DNA from: Prolixibacteraceae bacterium | Lineage (GTDB): Bacteria > Bacteroidota > Bacteroidia > Bacteroidales > Prolixibacteraceae | DNA: 16,679 nt | Assembly: GCA_027451165.1 (NCBI GenBank) | Contig: DAIDJX010000037.1 | Coordinates: 1-16,679 of the forward strand | Direction: 5' to 3' | Shown: positions 7,097 through 14,559 of the stretch, piece after piece | Layout of the letters: each line of letters starts with the position of its first letter | Numbering within the stretch: the stretch's first letter is position 1 | The notes under the pieces: generated by a model | Told to the model about the DNA's origin: nothing | What the model saw: the letters and a program-made list of their open reading frames with translations, nothing else | Database searches by the model: none | Program-made: the position numbers and the translations under genes

Positions 7097-9016
7097 TTAG
7101 AGTTCTTCCCAGAATTCCCAGCACAAATGGGGTAATTCAGTTATTATTTCATTTCCTTTCTTTTTCCCGGCCGGAATGCCAAGGGTATTTTCACCGCGTT
7201 CCCAGGGTGAATAACGGTAACATTGCCATCTCCCTGTCTCACTCGTATTCAGTTTGTAGGTATAACTTTTCCCTGTCCGGTTCGAAACCACGATGGTACG
7301 TTTCCCGTTTGGCTTTTCGAAGGCAAAAACACGGGCATCCTTATTGTAAGTGTTTTCAGAAATTTCCAGCACTTTGCAGTTCCATGGCATATGTTTCACA
7401 AAACTGCCCACCGCATTCCAGTTAAAATCGTTGTAAATCCAGGAACCAGGTTCCATTTTGGCTGCTTCCAGTTCAAGTTTCATTGTTACAGAACGGATGT
7501 TGGCCGGACTATTCACCCCAACATCAACACGAAAAGTCTGCCTGTCCTCACCCTGAAGAAACAAAGCATGAGGTGCGCCAAAAGTCTGACTTTCTTTTCC
7601 GGTGTTATTTTCAATGACGATAGCTCCTTTTTGCAATTTCCTGGTGTAAACCACATTCCTGACACCTTCATGTTCGATATCAAAACTTGTTTTGTTCCAT
7701 CCTTCAGGAATATATCCTCCTTTTGCTTCTACAACCAGGTAAGCTGTTGCATTTTGGTTGATGTTGAAAGTATAGCCCAGCCCGGGTTCAGCCTCTTTCC
7801 CCGGACGGATGGCGTTTATGAATTCCATTTCCCTGAATTCATCCGGCATTTTCGTAATTAACGGGCCTTTTACCCAGCGTTCATACCCGCTGATGCTTTT
7901 TACCTGATGTTCTTCCATCAGCGAATTCCAGAAACCGAGGGAATAGCCGCTGGCCTCAGCATTTTTGAAAGGTTTCAAGGCATGTATCCAGAACCAGGTC
8001 GGATTTTCAGCCAGCTGAAATGAATTCATGATGTGTTGCACCGTGTTAAGGCAGCGTTCAGGTGTAGCACCACCACTCAGGTACTCATATTCGTTTTGAA
8101 ACCAGGGTCGAAATGGCAATTCTTTTCTGATCCTTTTATGTACATCATTTACACTTTCAGATTCCCAACCAACCGTGTGGACCACATAAGCATCCACCAA
8201 CGCTGAAATCTCGGGACGGTGCATGGCGGTGGCTATTTTTTCGGGAAATCCGTGTTGCGTATCGCTTATTAAAAGAATATTTTCATCCGTTTTCCGAATT
8301 GCCTTTGAGGTGTAATAATAACTGCGTACATAGTCTTCAGCCGTGAAATATTTGCAGGTTGAATAAATGCTGTGCGAAACATTGGGCTCATTACTCAATC
8401 CCCACATTGACACTTTAATGCCTGCATGTTTCAGTGTCTGCACATCTTTTGCACAGGCTTCCGCAAAATCCTCGAGAAATTTCACTGTATCACCATTGTA
8501 AACCGGGTCGTTTCTGAAATTGATGCCAAAGCACTTTAATGTATTGTTGCGGTCGTCATTCCCTATCCGGAAATAGCTTCCATTGGCTTTCCAGTATGGT
8601 GCCGGTGACCAGTATTCCAGTGAAACACCTTCAACGCCTGCCCATTCCATCATCTGCCGGATTTCCTGCAATTGTTCCGGCCATCGGGGCTGAAGGTATT
8701 TCCGCTCCGGATCCAGGCCCCGCCAGTACAATCCGCCGGCCAGACGGCAATACCGGAAGCCCTTCAGCATTTCCTTCGCCAAACGTTCCCGTTCCGACGG
8801 AGTGAGGTCATGCGGCACTGCATGTTTGTCTTCAGGCAAACCGGTATTTCCGGAGCCTATGGCATCGCTTTGGATTTCAAAACCGATACCCCAGACCGTC
8901 TGTTTGTATTTTCCGGAGTGAATGGTCACCTCCCCGTCAATCTGAGCGGCTTTTTTCTCCTCCTGCTGCGTGTTTCCGGCAAAGGCAAAAAGTAAAATCA
9001 GTGCAAACAGTTTCAT
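7097..9016 (-). CDS. Secreted clan GH-A glycoside hydrolase (GH30-like)
   Basis: Predicted retaining glycosidase of 639 residues with a signal peptide (MKLFALILLFAFAG). Residues of about 30-395 look like a (beta/alpha)8 barrel. WGLSNEP places the acid/base at Glu210 after strand 4, and PWFQNEYEYL gives Glu309 as the likely nucleophile after strand 7 (Glu311 is the alternative). The 99-residue spacing fits clan GH-A. LEYWSPAPYWKANG at about residue 133 is a typical substrate-side loop, and the C-terminal region of about 400-639 is beta-rich, like the beta-sandwich attached to GH30 barrels. I could not place it in a named GH30 subfamily; GH39 or an unclassified GH-A family remain possible. It starts the two-gene unit with the propeller lipoprotein 10 bases downstream, and a repeat-filled gap separates it from the FAD oxidoreductase gene upstream. 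Hydrolase identity is strong; specificity is unknown. Confidence 0.82.
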   Translation of the reverse strand: MKLFALILLFAFAGNTQQEEKKAAQIDGEVTIHSGKYKQTVWGIGFEIQSDAIGSGNTGLPEDKHAVPHDLTPSERERLAKEMLKGFRYCRLAGGLYWRGLDPERKYLQPRWPEQLQEIRQMMEWAGVEGVSLEYWSPAPYWKANGSYFRIGNDDRNNTLKCFGINFRNDPVYNGDTVKFLEDFAEACAKDVQTLKHAGIKVSMWGLSNEPNVSHSIYSTCKYFTAEDYVRSYYYTSKAIRKTDENILLISDTQHGFPEKIATAMHRPEISALVDAYVVHTVGWESESVNDVHKRIRKELPFRPWFQNEYEYLSGGATPERCLNTVQHIMNSFQLAENPTWFWIHALKPFKNAEASGYSLGFWNSLMEEHQVKSISGYERWVKGPLITKMPDEFREMEFINAIRPGKEAEPGLGYTFNINQNATAYLVVEAKGGYIPEGWNKTSFDIEHEGVRNVVYTRKLQKGAIVIENNTGKESQTFGAPHALFLQGEDRQTFRVDVGVNSPANIRSVTMKLELEAAKMEPGSWIYNDFNWNAVGSFVKHMPWNCKVLEISENTYNKDARVFAFEKPNGKRTIVVSNRTGKSYTYKLNTSETGRWQCYRYSPWERGENTLGIPAGKKKGNEIITELPHLCWEFWEEL

Positions 9017-9147
9017 TGTTTTTTGATTTTTTCATTTAAGTTTTGCAAATGTTTTTTGGGCACTCGCCTGAGTTGAGGATTATTAATGTTAACAAATTGA
9101 TTAAATGTTTTACTACGATTGTTCAGGGTTTCTATCCTGTTAAGGCA

Positions 9148-9310
9148 GCCAACCCCATCCTTCAGGATGGGGGTATTGGCCTGACAGTACATCTCACCAA
9201 GGGCTTTAGCCCTGATTATGAAAGGAAGCCCTGCAGTAAAGCGGCCTAAAGGCCGTAAAGTACGGGGTGTTTGATTGCATATCGCCCCCAGCCTGAAGGC
9301 TGGGGTTGGC
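9148..9310. repeat. MITE/REP-like element with four hairpins
   Basis: The 359-base gap between the FAD oxidoreductase and the GH-A gene has no credible gene; most of it is this element. Its ends are inverted: GCCAACCCCATCC (9148-9160) and GGCTGGGGTTGGC (9298-9310) match at 12 of 13 positions. Inside are four hairpins: CCCCATCC/GGATGGGG with loop TTCA, AGGGCT/AGCCCT (9200-9213), CGGCCT/AGGCCG (9242-9255), and CCCCAGCC/GGCTGGGG with loop TGAA (9286-9305). The right-hand hairpin matches the palindrome at 4531-4562. It has no transposase and is therefore non-autonomous. The AT-rich remainder (9017-9147, 9311-9375) probably holds the promoter of the GH-A gene, but I see no full consensus. Confidence 0.7.
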
Positions 9311-9375
9311 ATCATACCCTGAAAATATCCGGTGCTTTTCAAATACAATTTTATTTTTTTGAGAAACATCAATTT

Positions 9376-11685
9376 TTAATAAACCCTGATTTCATAAATC
9401 TGAGCCGATTCATCCCCGTTGGTGGATTTCACCACCACTTTCAATTCGGTCAGCATGTAAATCCTGTCCAGTTTCAGCTTATTTTGCCGTTGATAATTAC
9501 CGGAAACTGCTGCCAGAATCTTCCATTCACCATTTTCACATCCTTCCAAAAAGTAGTCCTTCGGGCACTGTGGATCCCGGTAAAAAGGGCCATAGGCATG
9601 GTACTCCCGCAACAGATGCCCGGGGAAGGTGAGTTCCACCTGCGACACTTTCTGCGGCGTGTCCCAGCTGAGTTTCAGCCACTGTTCAAGCGGCTGGCTG
9701 CTGTCAGAAATCCACAGGTTGGTGTATTTATGGGGACGGGTAACTCCGGAAATCACATTTCCGGGTTTGTAACAATCCTGTCCGGGACTTACCTTAAAGC
9801 TGAAAGTTGACCCGTTGTGATAGCGGCGCATTTTGTCTTCACCGATCTGGTACATGGCCGTGTGCCCGGGTAAAATTGAACCAGCAACCGGCCAGCTGAC
9901 ATTAAGGTTGGCACCCAGGTCGAGACGCACATAGCTGTTTAAGGGCAGACCCTTTTCGCGGGTCAGGAATACATCCCAAGTGATCCAGACATTTTCACCT
10001 GCCGGAACCTGTAAAATAGTGGATGCAAGGGGTTCTGCCGGCGTTACCCGGTAATCCCAGATATCAGTAACCGGATACAACATGGCTTTTACCTCCTGGA
10101 TTTGCCCTGAATTGTTTGTGAGGCAAACGGATACCGAATCAAGGCGATCAGAACCGGTGGCGATGATTTGTCCTTTTTGCGTTTCAAGAATTTCTTTGTC
10201 GTATTGGGGCTGGTCTTTCCAGATGGACAAACCATCATGGCAGCCTTTGGTTTCAGGACCAGCACCAACCAGCAATTCCTGGCTGTTTGCCGTAACTTCA
10301 GCCTTTAAGGCGAGGTCGTTTTCATCGTTGTTTTTTGTATTGATGAGGAAACACCCGTCGCGCAAAAGTTGCTGCTGAACCCTGTCAGCAAATGATTCCG
10401 GAACAGCTTTTATCTCCACGCCGTTCTCCAGGGCTATCGCAGCGGCAACCCCTGCAGCCTGCCCCATCAGGGCTGTGGTACCCATGACGCGCAGCGTTCC
10501 GAGGGCAGCGTGCGTGGCGCTGAGGTTGCGTCCGGCCATCATCAGGTTATCCAGGTCTTTGGCTATTAAGGCCCGGAGTGGGAAACCGTAAGGTCCGCAA
10601 TAAGATTTCACCATGTACTCGCTGAAGGTATCATACTCGCCTTCATAGGTTGCTGAGGCTTCTTCTGAATGTTTGCCCAGCAACCCGCCCGGTGTGTGCA
10701 GGTCGACAAACCAGCCGCCAAATCCCACCTCATCCGGAAAAACAGTCTTGTTGAGGATATCATGTTCAGTAACAAGATATTCCCCCATAATGCGCCTGCT
10801 TTCGCGTTTGCCGGGAACCTGCCCGATCCAGTCGAGTGCGAAATTCCTTGTTTCTTCTTTCATGACCGGATCATGGTTTTTCATCCAGTCCCAGACACCC
10901 AGGGTATGACGGGTCAATTCATGGCGAATGGTTTCGTTGTCATAAATGGTATGGTAGGGCACCCCGATTTCCAGCCACCAGAAACCACCTCGTTTATCTT
11001 TCGGAATGCGTCCATGCTCGTAAAAATAAGCCGGGTTATCATGTTTTACGGCCCAATCGGGAGCCTTGAAAGGAACGGGACGACCCATGTCCCGCGCTTT
11101 GAAATGAATGGAATTCCCCATGGTGTCGGAACTGGCCTTCACAGGCGCATGAGGTTCATTGAACTCGTCCCGGCCTTCGGTGCCCATTCTCCAGTCACAC
11201 CCTGCTTTAGCGGCAATGATGCCATCGCCCGTGCAATCCAGGAAAATCTTCCCTTCAATGGTAATTTCAGTTTCCGCATTCAGGATAGTTGCCTTCACAG
11301 CTTTTAGTTTTTTACCTTCCTGCAATACTTCTGTCACGGTGGTATTCAGGTAAAAAGAGAGGTTTAATTCATTAACGGCGGCATCGTACAGTACCATATC
11401 CCAGACACTGTTCGTCCATCCGTTTTCATAAATCTCCGCGTGATTTTTCGAGCGTTCCTCAATGATTAATTCGGAGATGATCCCGGTCTCCCGTGCATAC
11501 GCATGAAAAGCCGCCGCACCGTGGATGGTCACCCCTATTTCTGACGAAGAGTTACCGCCAAATACAGGACGATCATGGATCAGGCATGTTTTTCTTCCCA
11601 TACGGGCAGAAGCCAGGGCCGCTGAGAATCCGGCCATTCCTCCCCCGCAAACGACTACTTCATATGTTTCTTTTTTCTTCTTCAT
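9376..11685 (-). CDS. FAD-dependent oxidoreductase with C-terminal discoidin-like domain, cytoplasmic
   Basis: Flavoprotein of the FAD_oxidored (PF12831-like) group, 769 residues. I chose the ATG at 11685, giving MKKKKETYEVVVCGGG: it overlaps the symporter stop as ATGA and puts the dinucleotide-binding fold at the N-terminus. A start at 11775 would add 30 unlike residues inside the symporter gene. Visible are the Rossmann glycines GGGMAG (14-19), the family motif FLDCTGDG (148-155), and the second FAD-contacting segment LMMAGRNLSATHAALG (381-396). After residue 450 the chain is beta-rich. The last 110 residues (PLEQWLKLSWDTPQKV to IYEIRVY) resemble an F5/8 type C carbohydrate-binding fold. 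There is no signal peptide, so it should act in the cytoplasm, unusual for a protein with such a C-terminal domain. Coupling to the symporter suggests it oxidises the imported compound, perhaps a sugar or glycoside; the substrate is not visible in the sequence. Confidence 0.88.
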   Translation of the reverse strand: MKKKKETYEVVVCGGGMAGFSAALASARMGRKTCLIHDRPVFGGNSSSEIGVTIHGAAAFHAYARETGIISELIIEERSKNHAEIYENGWTNSVWDMVLYDAAVNELNLSFYLNTTVTEVLQEGKKLKAVKATILNAETEITIEGKIFLDCTGDGIIAAKAGCDWRMGTEGRDEFNEPHAPVKASSDTMGNSIHFKARDMGRPVPFKAPDWAVKHDNPAYFYEHGRIPKDKRGGFWWLEIGVPYHTIYDNETIRHELTRHTLGVWDWMKNHDPVMKEETRNFALDWIGQVPGKRESRRIMGEYLVTEHDILNKTVFPDEVGFGGWFVDLHTPGGLLGKHSEEASATYEGEYDTFSEYMVKSYCGPYGFPLRALIAKDLDNLMMAGRNLSATHAALGTLRVMGTTALMGQAAGVAAAIALENGVEIKAVPESFADRVQQQLLRDGCFLINTKNNDENDLALKAEVTANSQELLVGAGPETKGCHDGLSIWKDQPQYDKEILETQKGQIIATGSDRLDSVSVCLTNNSGQIQEVKAMLYPVTDIWDYRVTPAEPLASTILQVPAGENVWITWDVFLTREKGLPLNSYVRLDLGANLNVSWPVAGSILPGHTAMYQIGEDKMRRYHNGSTFSFKVSPGQDCYKPGNVISGVTRPHKYTNLWISDSSQPLEQWLKLSWDTPQKVSQVELTFPGHLLREYHAYGPFYRDPQCPKDYFLEGCENGEWKILAAVSGNYQRQNKLKLDRIYMLTELKVVVKSTNGDESAQIYEIRVY

Positions 11686-13409
11686 CCTTTTTGAGATATA
11701 AGCTGTTTTTCCCTTTGCCTGACCGGAATCCAGATGATTCCGGCAATGAGGAACAACGAGGCACTTAGTACCCATAGCGGTCCTGCTTCATTTCTTTCCG
11801 TCAATGCCAAAAAAGCGATGATGACGGATAAAAGGGCAAAGGTCACCCCCATCACTTTAGCAGGAAAAAGTGAAGACTCTATTTCTTCCTCACGGGCATC
11901 TTCTTCGTGCTGATTGATTTCGATATAATGAGGACTCTTATTTTTTGACAGATATTCAACGGCAGCCAGCACGATAAACGGCAGGACTGCTCCTGTTGCG
12001 GCTTCAATTGTTCTTGCATACAACATTATCCAGGTTTGCCAGTTACCAGGTAGTTCAGAAATAAGCCAACCATCCGCGGTCAGTAATCCATATTTAATCA
12101 TAAAAAACAGAAAACCGGTGATGAGAATGGAAGCAAACAATCCCTTTTGGGAAATTTTTTTCGAAAACATTCCCCAAAGTACAGGAAGCACCATTAGTCC
12201 GGCGACAAGCGCTGTAATCGATAAAATTATATCTTCGGCACCTCCCATGGCAGGTACCATAATGGCCAGCCAGGTTACCATTGCTCCAAGCAGCAGGGTA
12301 AGTACACGCCCGACAAATACCTGAGATTTTTCCGTTGCTTTTTTCCTGATCTGTTTATAAAAGTCTTTTGTTAGAACTCCGGCAAATACATTCAATTCTG
12401 CATCCACCGTACTTACGGTTGCAGAAAACATTGCAGCGATCATCAGGCCTATCAGTCCATCCGGCAAAGCATATTTACATGCCAGTACATAAGCCTGTTG
12501 AAAGTTGGCGGCAGGATCGACCACGCGGTACATCATGGGTGGCAACATCCAGATCAGCGGACTTATTAAATAGAGTAAACCAAAAAGATAAGTAGCTTTC
12601 CTGGCATCCCTGGCCCTGGGTACACAGATAAAACGCTGTACGAAAGCCCATTCGCCGCCAATTTTAAACATATGGATCACGATCCAGGCTGCCATAAACA
12701 ACCAGGTGAACTCCTGGTTAACCGGACGGAAAAAGCCCTGAGGAACCTGATGTATGAAAGTTGAAATCCCACCCAGTTTTATCAGTCCAAGAGGGATAAC
12801 CGATATAACGGCCACCATCAGAATGACAAACTGCACAACATCAGTAATCAGTACCGACCATAGTCCGCCAAAGATGGAATAGGCAACGATCAGTATCCCA
12901 CAGAAAATGATGACGGCATTCACCGCACTAAGGCCAACCGAACTCAGGAAAAAATCATTGATGCTGTCCGGCAATATGGCCTGAAGTACAATGGCCAGTG
13001 AATAAAGGGCAACTGCCATACCGAGCAGGCGATACACGATATTAAACCAGGTATAGAGATTGAGCGCCCATTTGCCGTAACGAAGTGTAATAAATTCGGC
13101 AGCTGAGGAAACCCCCAGACGGCGCCATCTTCCGGAAAGGTAATACCCGACAAACATGGCCGATACTCCCAGGCACATGGAAATGGTAACAGCCACCAAT
13201 CCGGCTTTAAAGGCAATTCCTCCCCAAACCACGAAGGTTCCGGCGGAAAACATGGTCATATAAGCCGATAAACCGCTGAGCCACCAGGAAGATTGCCGCC
13301 CTGCCGCAAAGAAATCTTCGGAGCCGGATATTTTTTTACTGAGATAAATGCTTACCCCGACATTTCCGGCGATATAGATCAGAAAAACAAGTAAATCCTT
13401 GATTGTCAT
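11682..13409 (-). CDS. Sodium:solute symporter (SSS family)
   Basis: Inner-membrane transporter of 575 residues with about 14-15 hydrophobic segments, driven by a sodium or proton gradient. Family hallmarks are the N-terminal helix, then SEDFFAAGRQSSWWLSGLSA (30-49), YSIFGGLWSVLITDVVQF (177-194), and AAMFSATVSTVDAELN (325-340), which carries the Ser/Thr residues of the sodium site in the LeuT fold. A charged loop (about 488-515, with HEEDAREEEIESS) separates the last pair of helices. Close relatives carry sugars, sialic acid, uronates or similar small solutes; the substrate cannot be read here. Its stop overlaps the start of the FAD oxidoreductase by four bases (ATGA), so translation is coupled. 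The IclR gene lies upstream beyond a 294-base repeat-derived gap. Family assignment is firm. The likely role is uptake of the final mono- or disaccharide released by the locus. Confidence 0.93.
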   Translation of the reverse strand: MTIKDLLVFLIYIAGNVGVSIYLSKKISGSEDFFAAGRQSSWWLSGLSAYMTMFSAGTFVVWGGIAFKAGLVAVTISMCLGVSAMFVGYYLSGRWRRLGVSSAAEFITLRYGKWALNLYTWFNIVYRLLGMAVALYSLAIVLQAILPDSINDFFLSSVGLSAVNAVIIFCGILIVAYSIFGGLWSVLITDVVQFVILMVAVISVIPLGLIKLGGISTFIHQVPQGFFRPVNQEFTWLFMAAWIVIHMFKIGGEWAFVQRFICVPRARDARKATYLFGLLYLISPLIWMLPPMMYRVVDPAANFQQAYVLACKYALPDGLIGLMIAAMFSATVSTVDAELNVFAGVLTKDFYKQIRKKATEKSQVFVGRVLTLLLGAMVTWLAIMVPAMGGAEDIILSITALVAGLMVLPVLWGMFSKKISQKGLFASILITGFLFFMIKYGLLTADGWLISELPGNWQTWIMLYARTIEAATGAVLPFIVLAAVEYLSKNKSPHYIEINQHEEDAREEEIESSLFPAKVMGVTFALLSVIIAFLALTERNEAGPLWVLSASLFLIAGIIWIPVRQREKQLISQKG

Positions 13410-13437
13410 GGTTTAGTAATTATGCATCCATTGGTTG

Positions 13438-13660
13438 CTACAGGTTCTTTTTTGACATATTTCTGAACGGCGGTTTTTCAAACAAGGGCGCAAGGTTTTG
13501 GAGGGTACATTCTTCTATAAATATTTCACCGCTCTGCGGTTCCTTAAAATTGTCATGAATTTCATTTTTAGAACTTACCTCAAGTCTTTGCCCGTCCATC
13601 ATCCCTCTTTCCAGGAAGAGAGGGGGCGGAGGTGATTTGGTCAATTGAATTCTGCTGTTG
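13438..13660. repeat. Repeat-derived intergenic sequence with two hairpins
   Basis: The 294-base gap between the IclR stop and the symporter start has no convincing gene. It holds ACCGC-TCT-GCGGT (13528-13540) and, at 13591-13635, an imperfect stem CCCTCTTTCC / GGAAGAGAGGG with the flank GGCGGAGGTGA. Read on the minus strand, the latter (TCACCTCCGCCCCCTCTCT) aligns with the TCACCCCCAGCCCCTCTCC of the copy near 1141, 15 of 19 bases, in opposite orientation. An 88-codon open frame runs through both hairpins and is best read as translated repeat. A symporter promoter should lie near 13410-13500, but no perfect TAnnTTTG is present. Confidence 0.5.
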
Positions 13661-13703
13661 TTTTCATTCATGACTGAATTTCCAATTTTGTCAGACTTGG
13701 CCA

Positions 13704-14429
13704 CTATCTGTACAACGGTCCTGTGGCTTCGATCAATGCTGCTTTTTCCTTTAATACTTTTAAATATTCTTCCACCGGGAGCTTATTCTCGATGTGTGCA
13801 AGCGCTATTGCAGCATATCCGGGAACTCCGAGTTTTATGCCGATACTCTGATGATTTTCGAACAGTGCCTTTGCATATCCTTCATTCCTTACAAATTCAA
13901 TGGCAGAAAAGAATTCTTCCTTTGAACTTTGCCCGGGCAGGGGTCCGTCCAGTTGGATGATTCTGCCAATTTCCTCATCACTTTTTTCGGCCAGGAGGGC
14001 AAGCCCGATACTTGACTGGGTTGCCGGGAATAAATCCATGCTTCCAAGACCATCGGCAGGCAACATCCCGGGTTGCCAGTGATAAATGTAGGTCACTTTA
14101 TCGTGCCACAAAACCCCCATGGCCACCACTACATTTAATTCGGTCAGGTCAACCAGGTATTTCAGGGCATTTTTGATCAAACCGGAACCATGCAACAACT
14201 GAGCAGAAAGCACATGGATGGCTGGCCCCAGGGTATATTTCCGGTTATTGGCCGGAGCAGTAAATCCGATGTAGGCCAAAGTCTTTAAAATGCGGTTAAC
14301 CTTGGTTTTTTCAATGTTTAATTCTTTGGAAATTTCAAGGCCGGAAATTGGCTTTCCCACCGATGCCAAAAGCTGTAAAACTTCCATTCCGTCAATCAGT
14401 CCCAAAATTGGTTGAGAAGGTAAAACCAT
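13704..14429 (-). CDS. IclR-family transcriptional regulator
   Basis: DNA-binding regulator of 241 residues, the usual IclR size. An N-terminal winged helix-turn-helix covers about residues 8-70. The helix-turn-helix is PISGLEISKELNIEKTKVNR, with the wing at NNRKYTLGPAI. A C-terminal effector-binding domain covers about 75-240, including PATQSSIGLALLA (135-147), the counterpart of the family's 'P-atatGkalLA' motif, and NEGYAK (182-187). The start at 14429 gives the expected lead-in helix (ILGLIDGMEVLQLLA). The family binds small metabolites, often uronates, aromatic acids or sugar derivatives, and represses or activates adjacent catabolic genes. Here it sits between the SusCD unit and the symporter operon, so both are candidate targets. 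A palindrome at 14446-14458 overlaps its own promoter region and suggests autoregulation. No hybrid two-component, SusR-like or ECF-sigma/anti-sigma regulator is present in the window. Confidence 0.93.
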   Translation of the reverse strand: MVLPSQPILGLIDGMEVLQLLASVGKPISGLEISKELNIEKTKVNRILKTLAYIGFTAPANNRKYTLGPAIHVLSAQLLHGSGLIKNALKYLVDLTELNVVVAMGVLWHDKVTYIYHWQPGMLPADGLGSMDLFPATQSSIGLALLAEKSDEEIGRIIQLDGPLPGQSSKEEFFSAIEFVRNEGYAKALFENHQSIGIKLGVPGYAAIALAHIENKLPVEEYLKVLKEKAALIEATGPLYR

Positions 14430-14445
14430 AACACCTGAATTTAAT

Positions 14446-14458
14446 TGCTATAATAGCA
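14446..14458. promoter_or_regulatory. Candidate IclR operator (TGCTAT-A-ATAGCA)
   Basis: A perfect 6-1-6 inverted repeat, TGCTATAATAGCA, ends 16 bases upstream of the IclR start codon and lies just downstream of the candidate -7 box at 14460-14467, about where transcription would begin. IclR proteins often bind short palindromes of about this size in their own promoter. Binding here is inferred from position and symmetry only. Confidence 0.45.
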
Positions 14459-14459
14459 C

Positions 14460-14467
14460 CAAATATA
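14460..14467 (-). promoter_or_regulatory. Candidate Bacteroidota -7 box before the IclR gene
   Basis: TATATTTG on the minus strand is a perfect TAnnTTTG match, 30 bases upstream of the IclR ATG. The -33 region (around GGTTAAAT) is only weakly similar to TTG. It lies after the SusD terminator, consistent with an independent IclR transcript. Confidence 0.45.
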
Positions 14468-14509
14468 AAAATTGTTTATTTAACCTTCATTAGTTGCAGT
14501 AAGGCTGAT

Positions 14510-14536
14510 AAAAACAGACCGCCTTTAGGCGGCCTG
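14510..14536 (-). terminator. Rho-independent terminator of the SusCD operon
   Basis: In the minus-strand RNA the stem CAGGCCGCC pairs with GGCGGUCUG around the loop UAAA, then runs straight into UUUUU. It starts 23 bases after the SusD stop. One pair is G·U in this direction but would be an A/C mismatch in the other, so it favours minus-strand termination. It separates SusCD from the IclR and downstream genes. Confidence 0.85.
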
Positions 14537-14559
14537 TTTTTAAAAATCAAATCTACTTG

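Noticed and set aside
9148..9310. CRISPR-like array
   Set aside because: The units are palindromes of differing sequence with no regular direct repeats or equal spacers.
9013..9372. 119-codon minus-strand open frame between the FAD oxidoreductase and GH-A genes
   Set aside because: It is read straight through the four hairpins of the repeat element, overlaps the GH-A start, and has no domain-like composition.
11686..11775. Upstream start at 11775 for the FAD oxidoreductase
   Set aside because: It would lie wholly inside the symporter gene and add 30 residues unlike the family. The ATG at 11685 forms an ATGA overlap and starts just before the Rossmann fold.
13438..13704. 88-codon minus-strand open frame between IclR and the symporter
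   Set aside because: It is formed by translating two hairpin repeats (LTKSPPPPLFLERG is the repeat stem), has no recognisable motif, and is best treated as non-coding.
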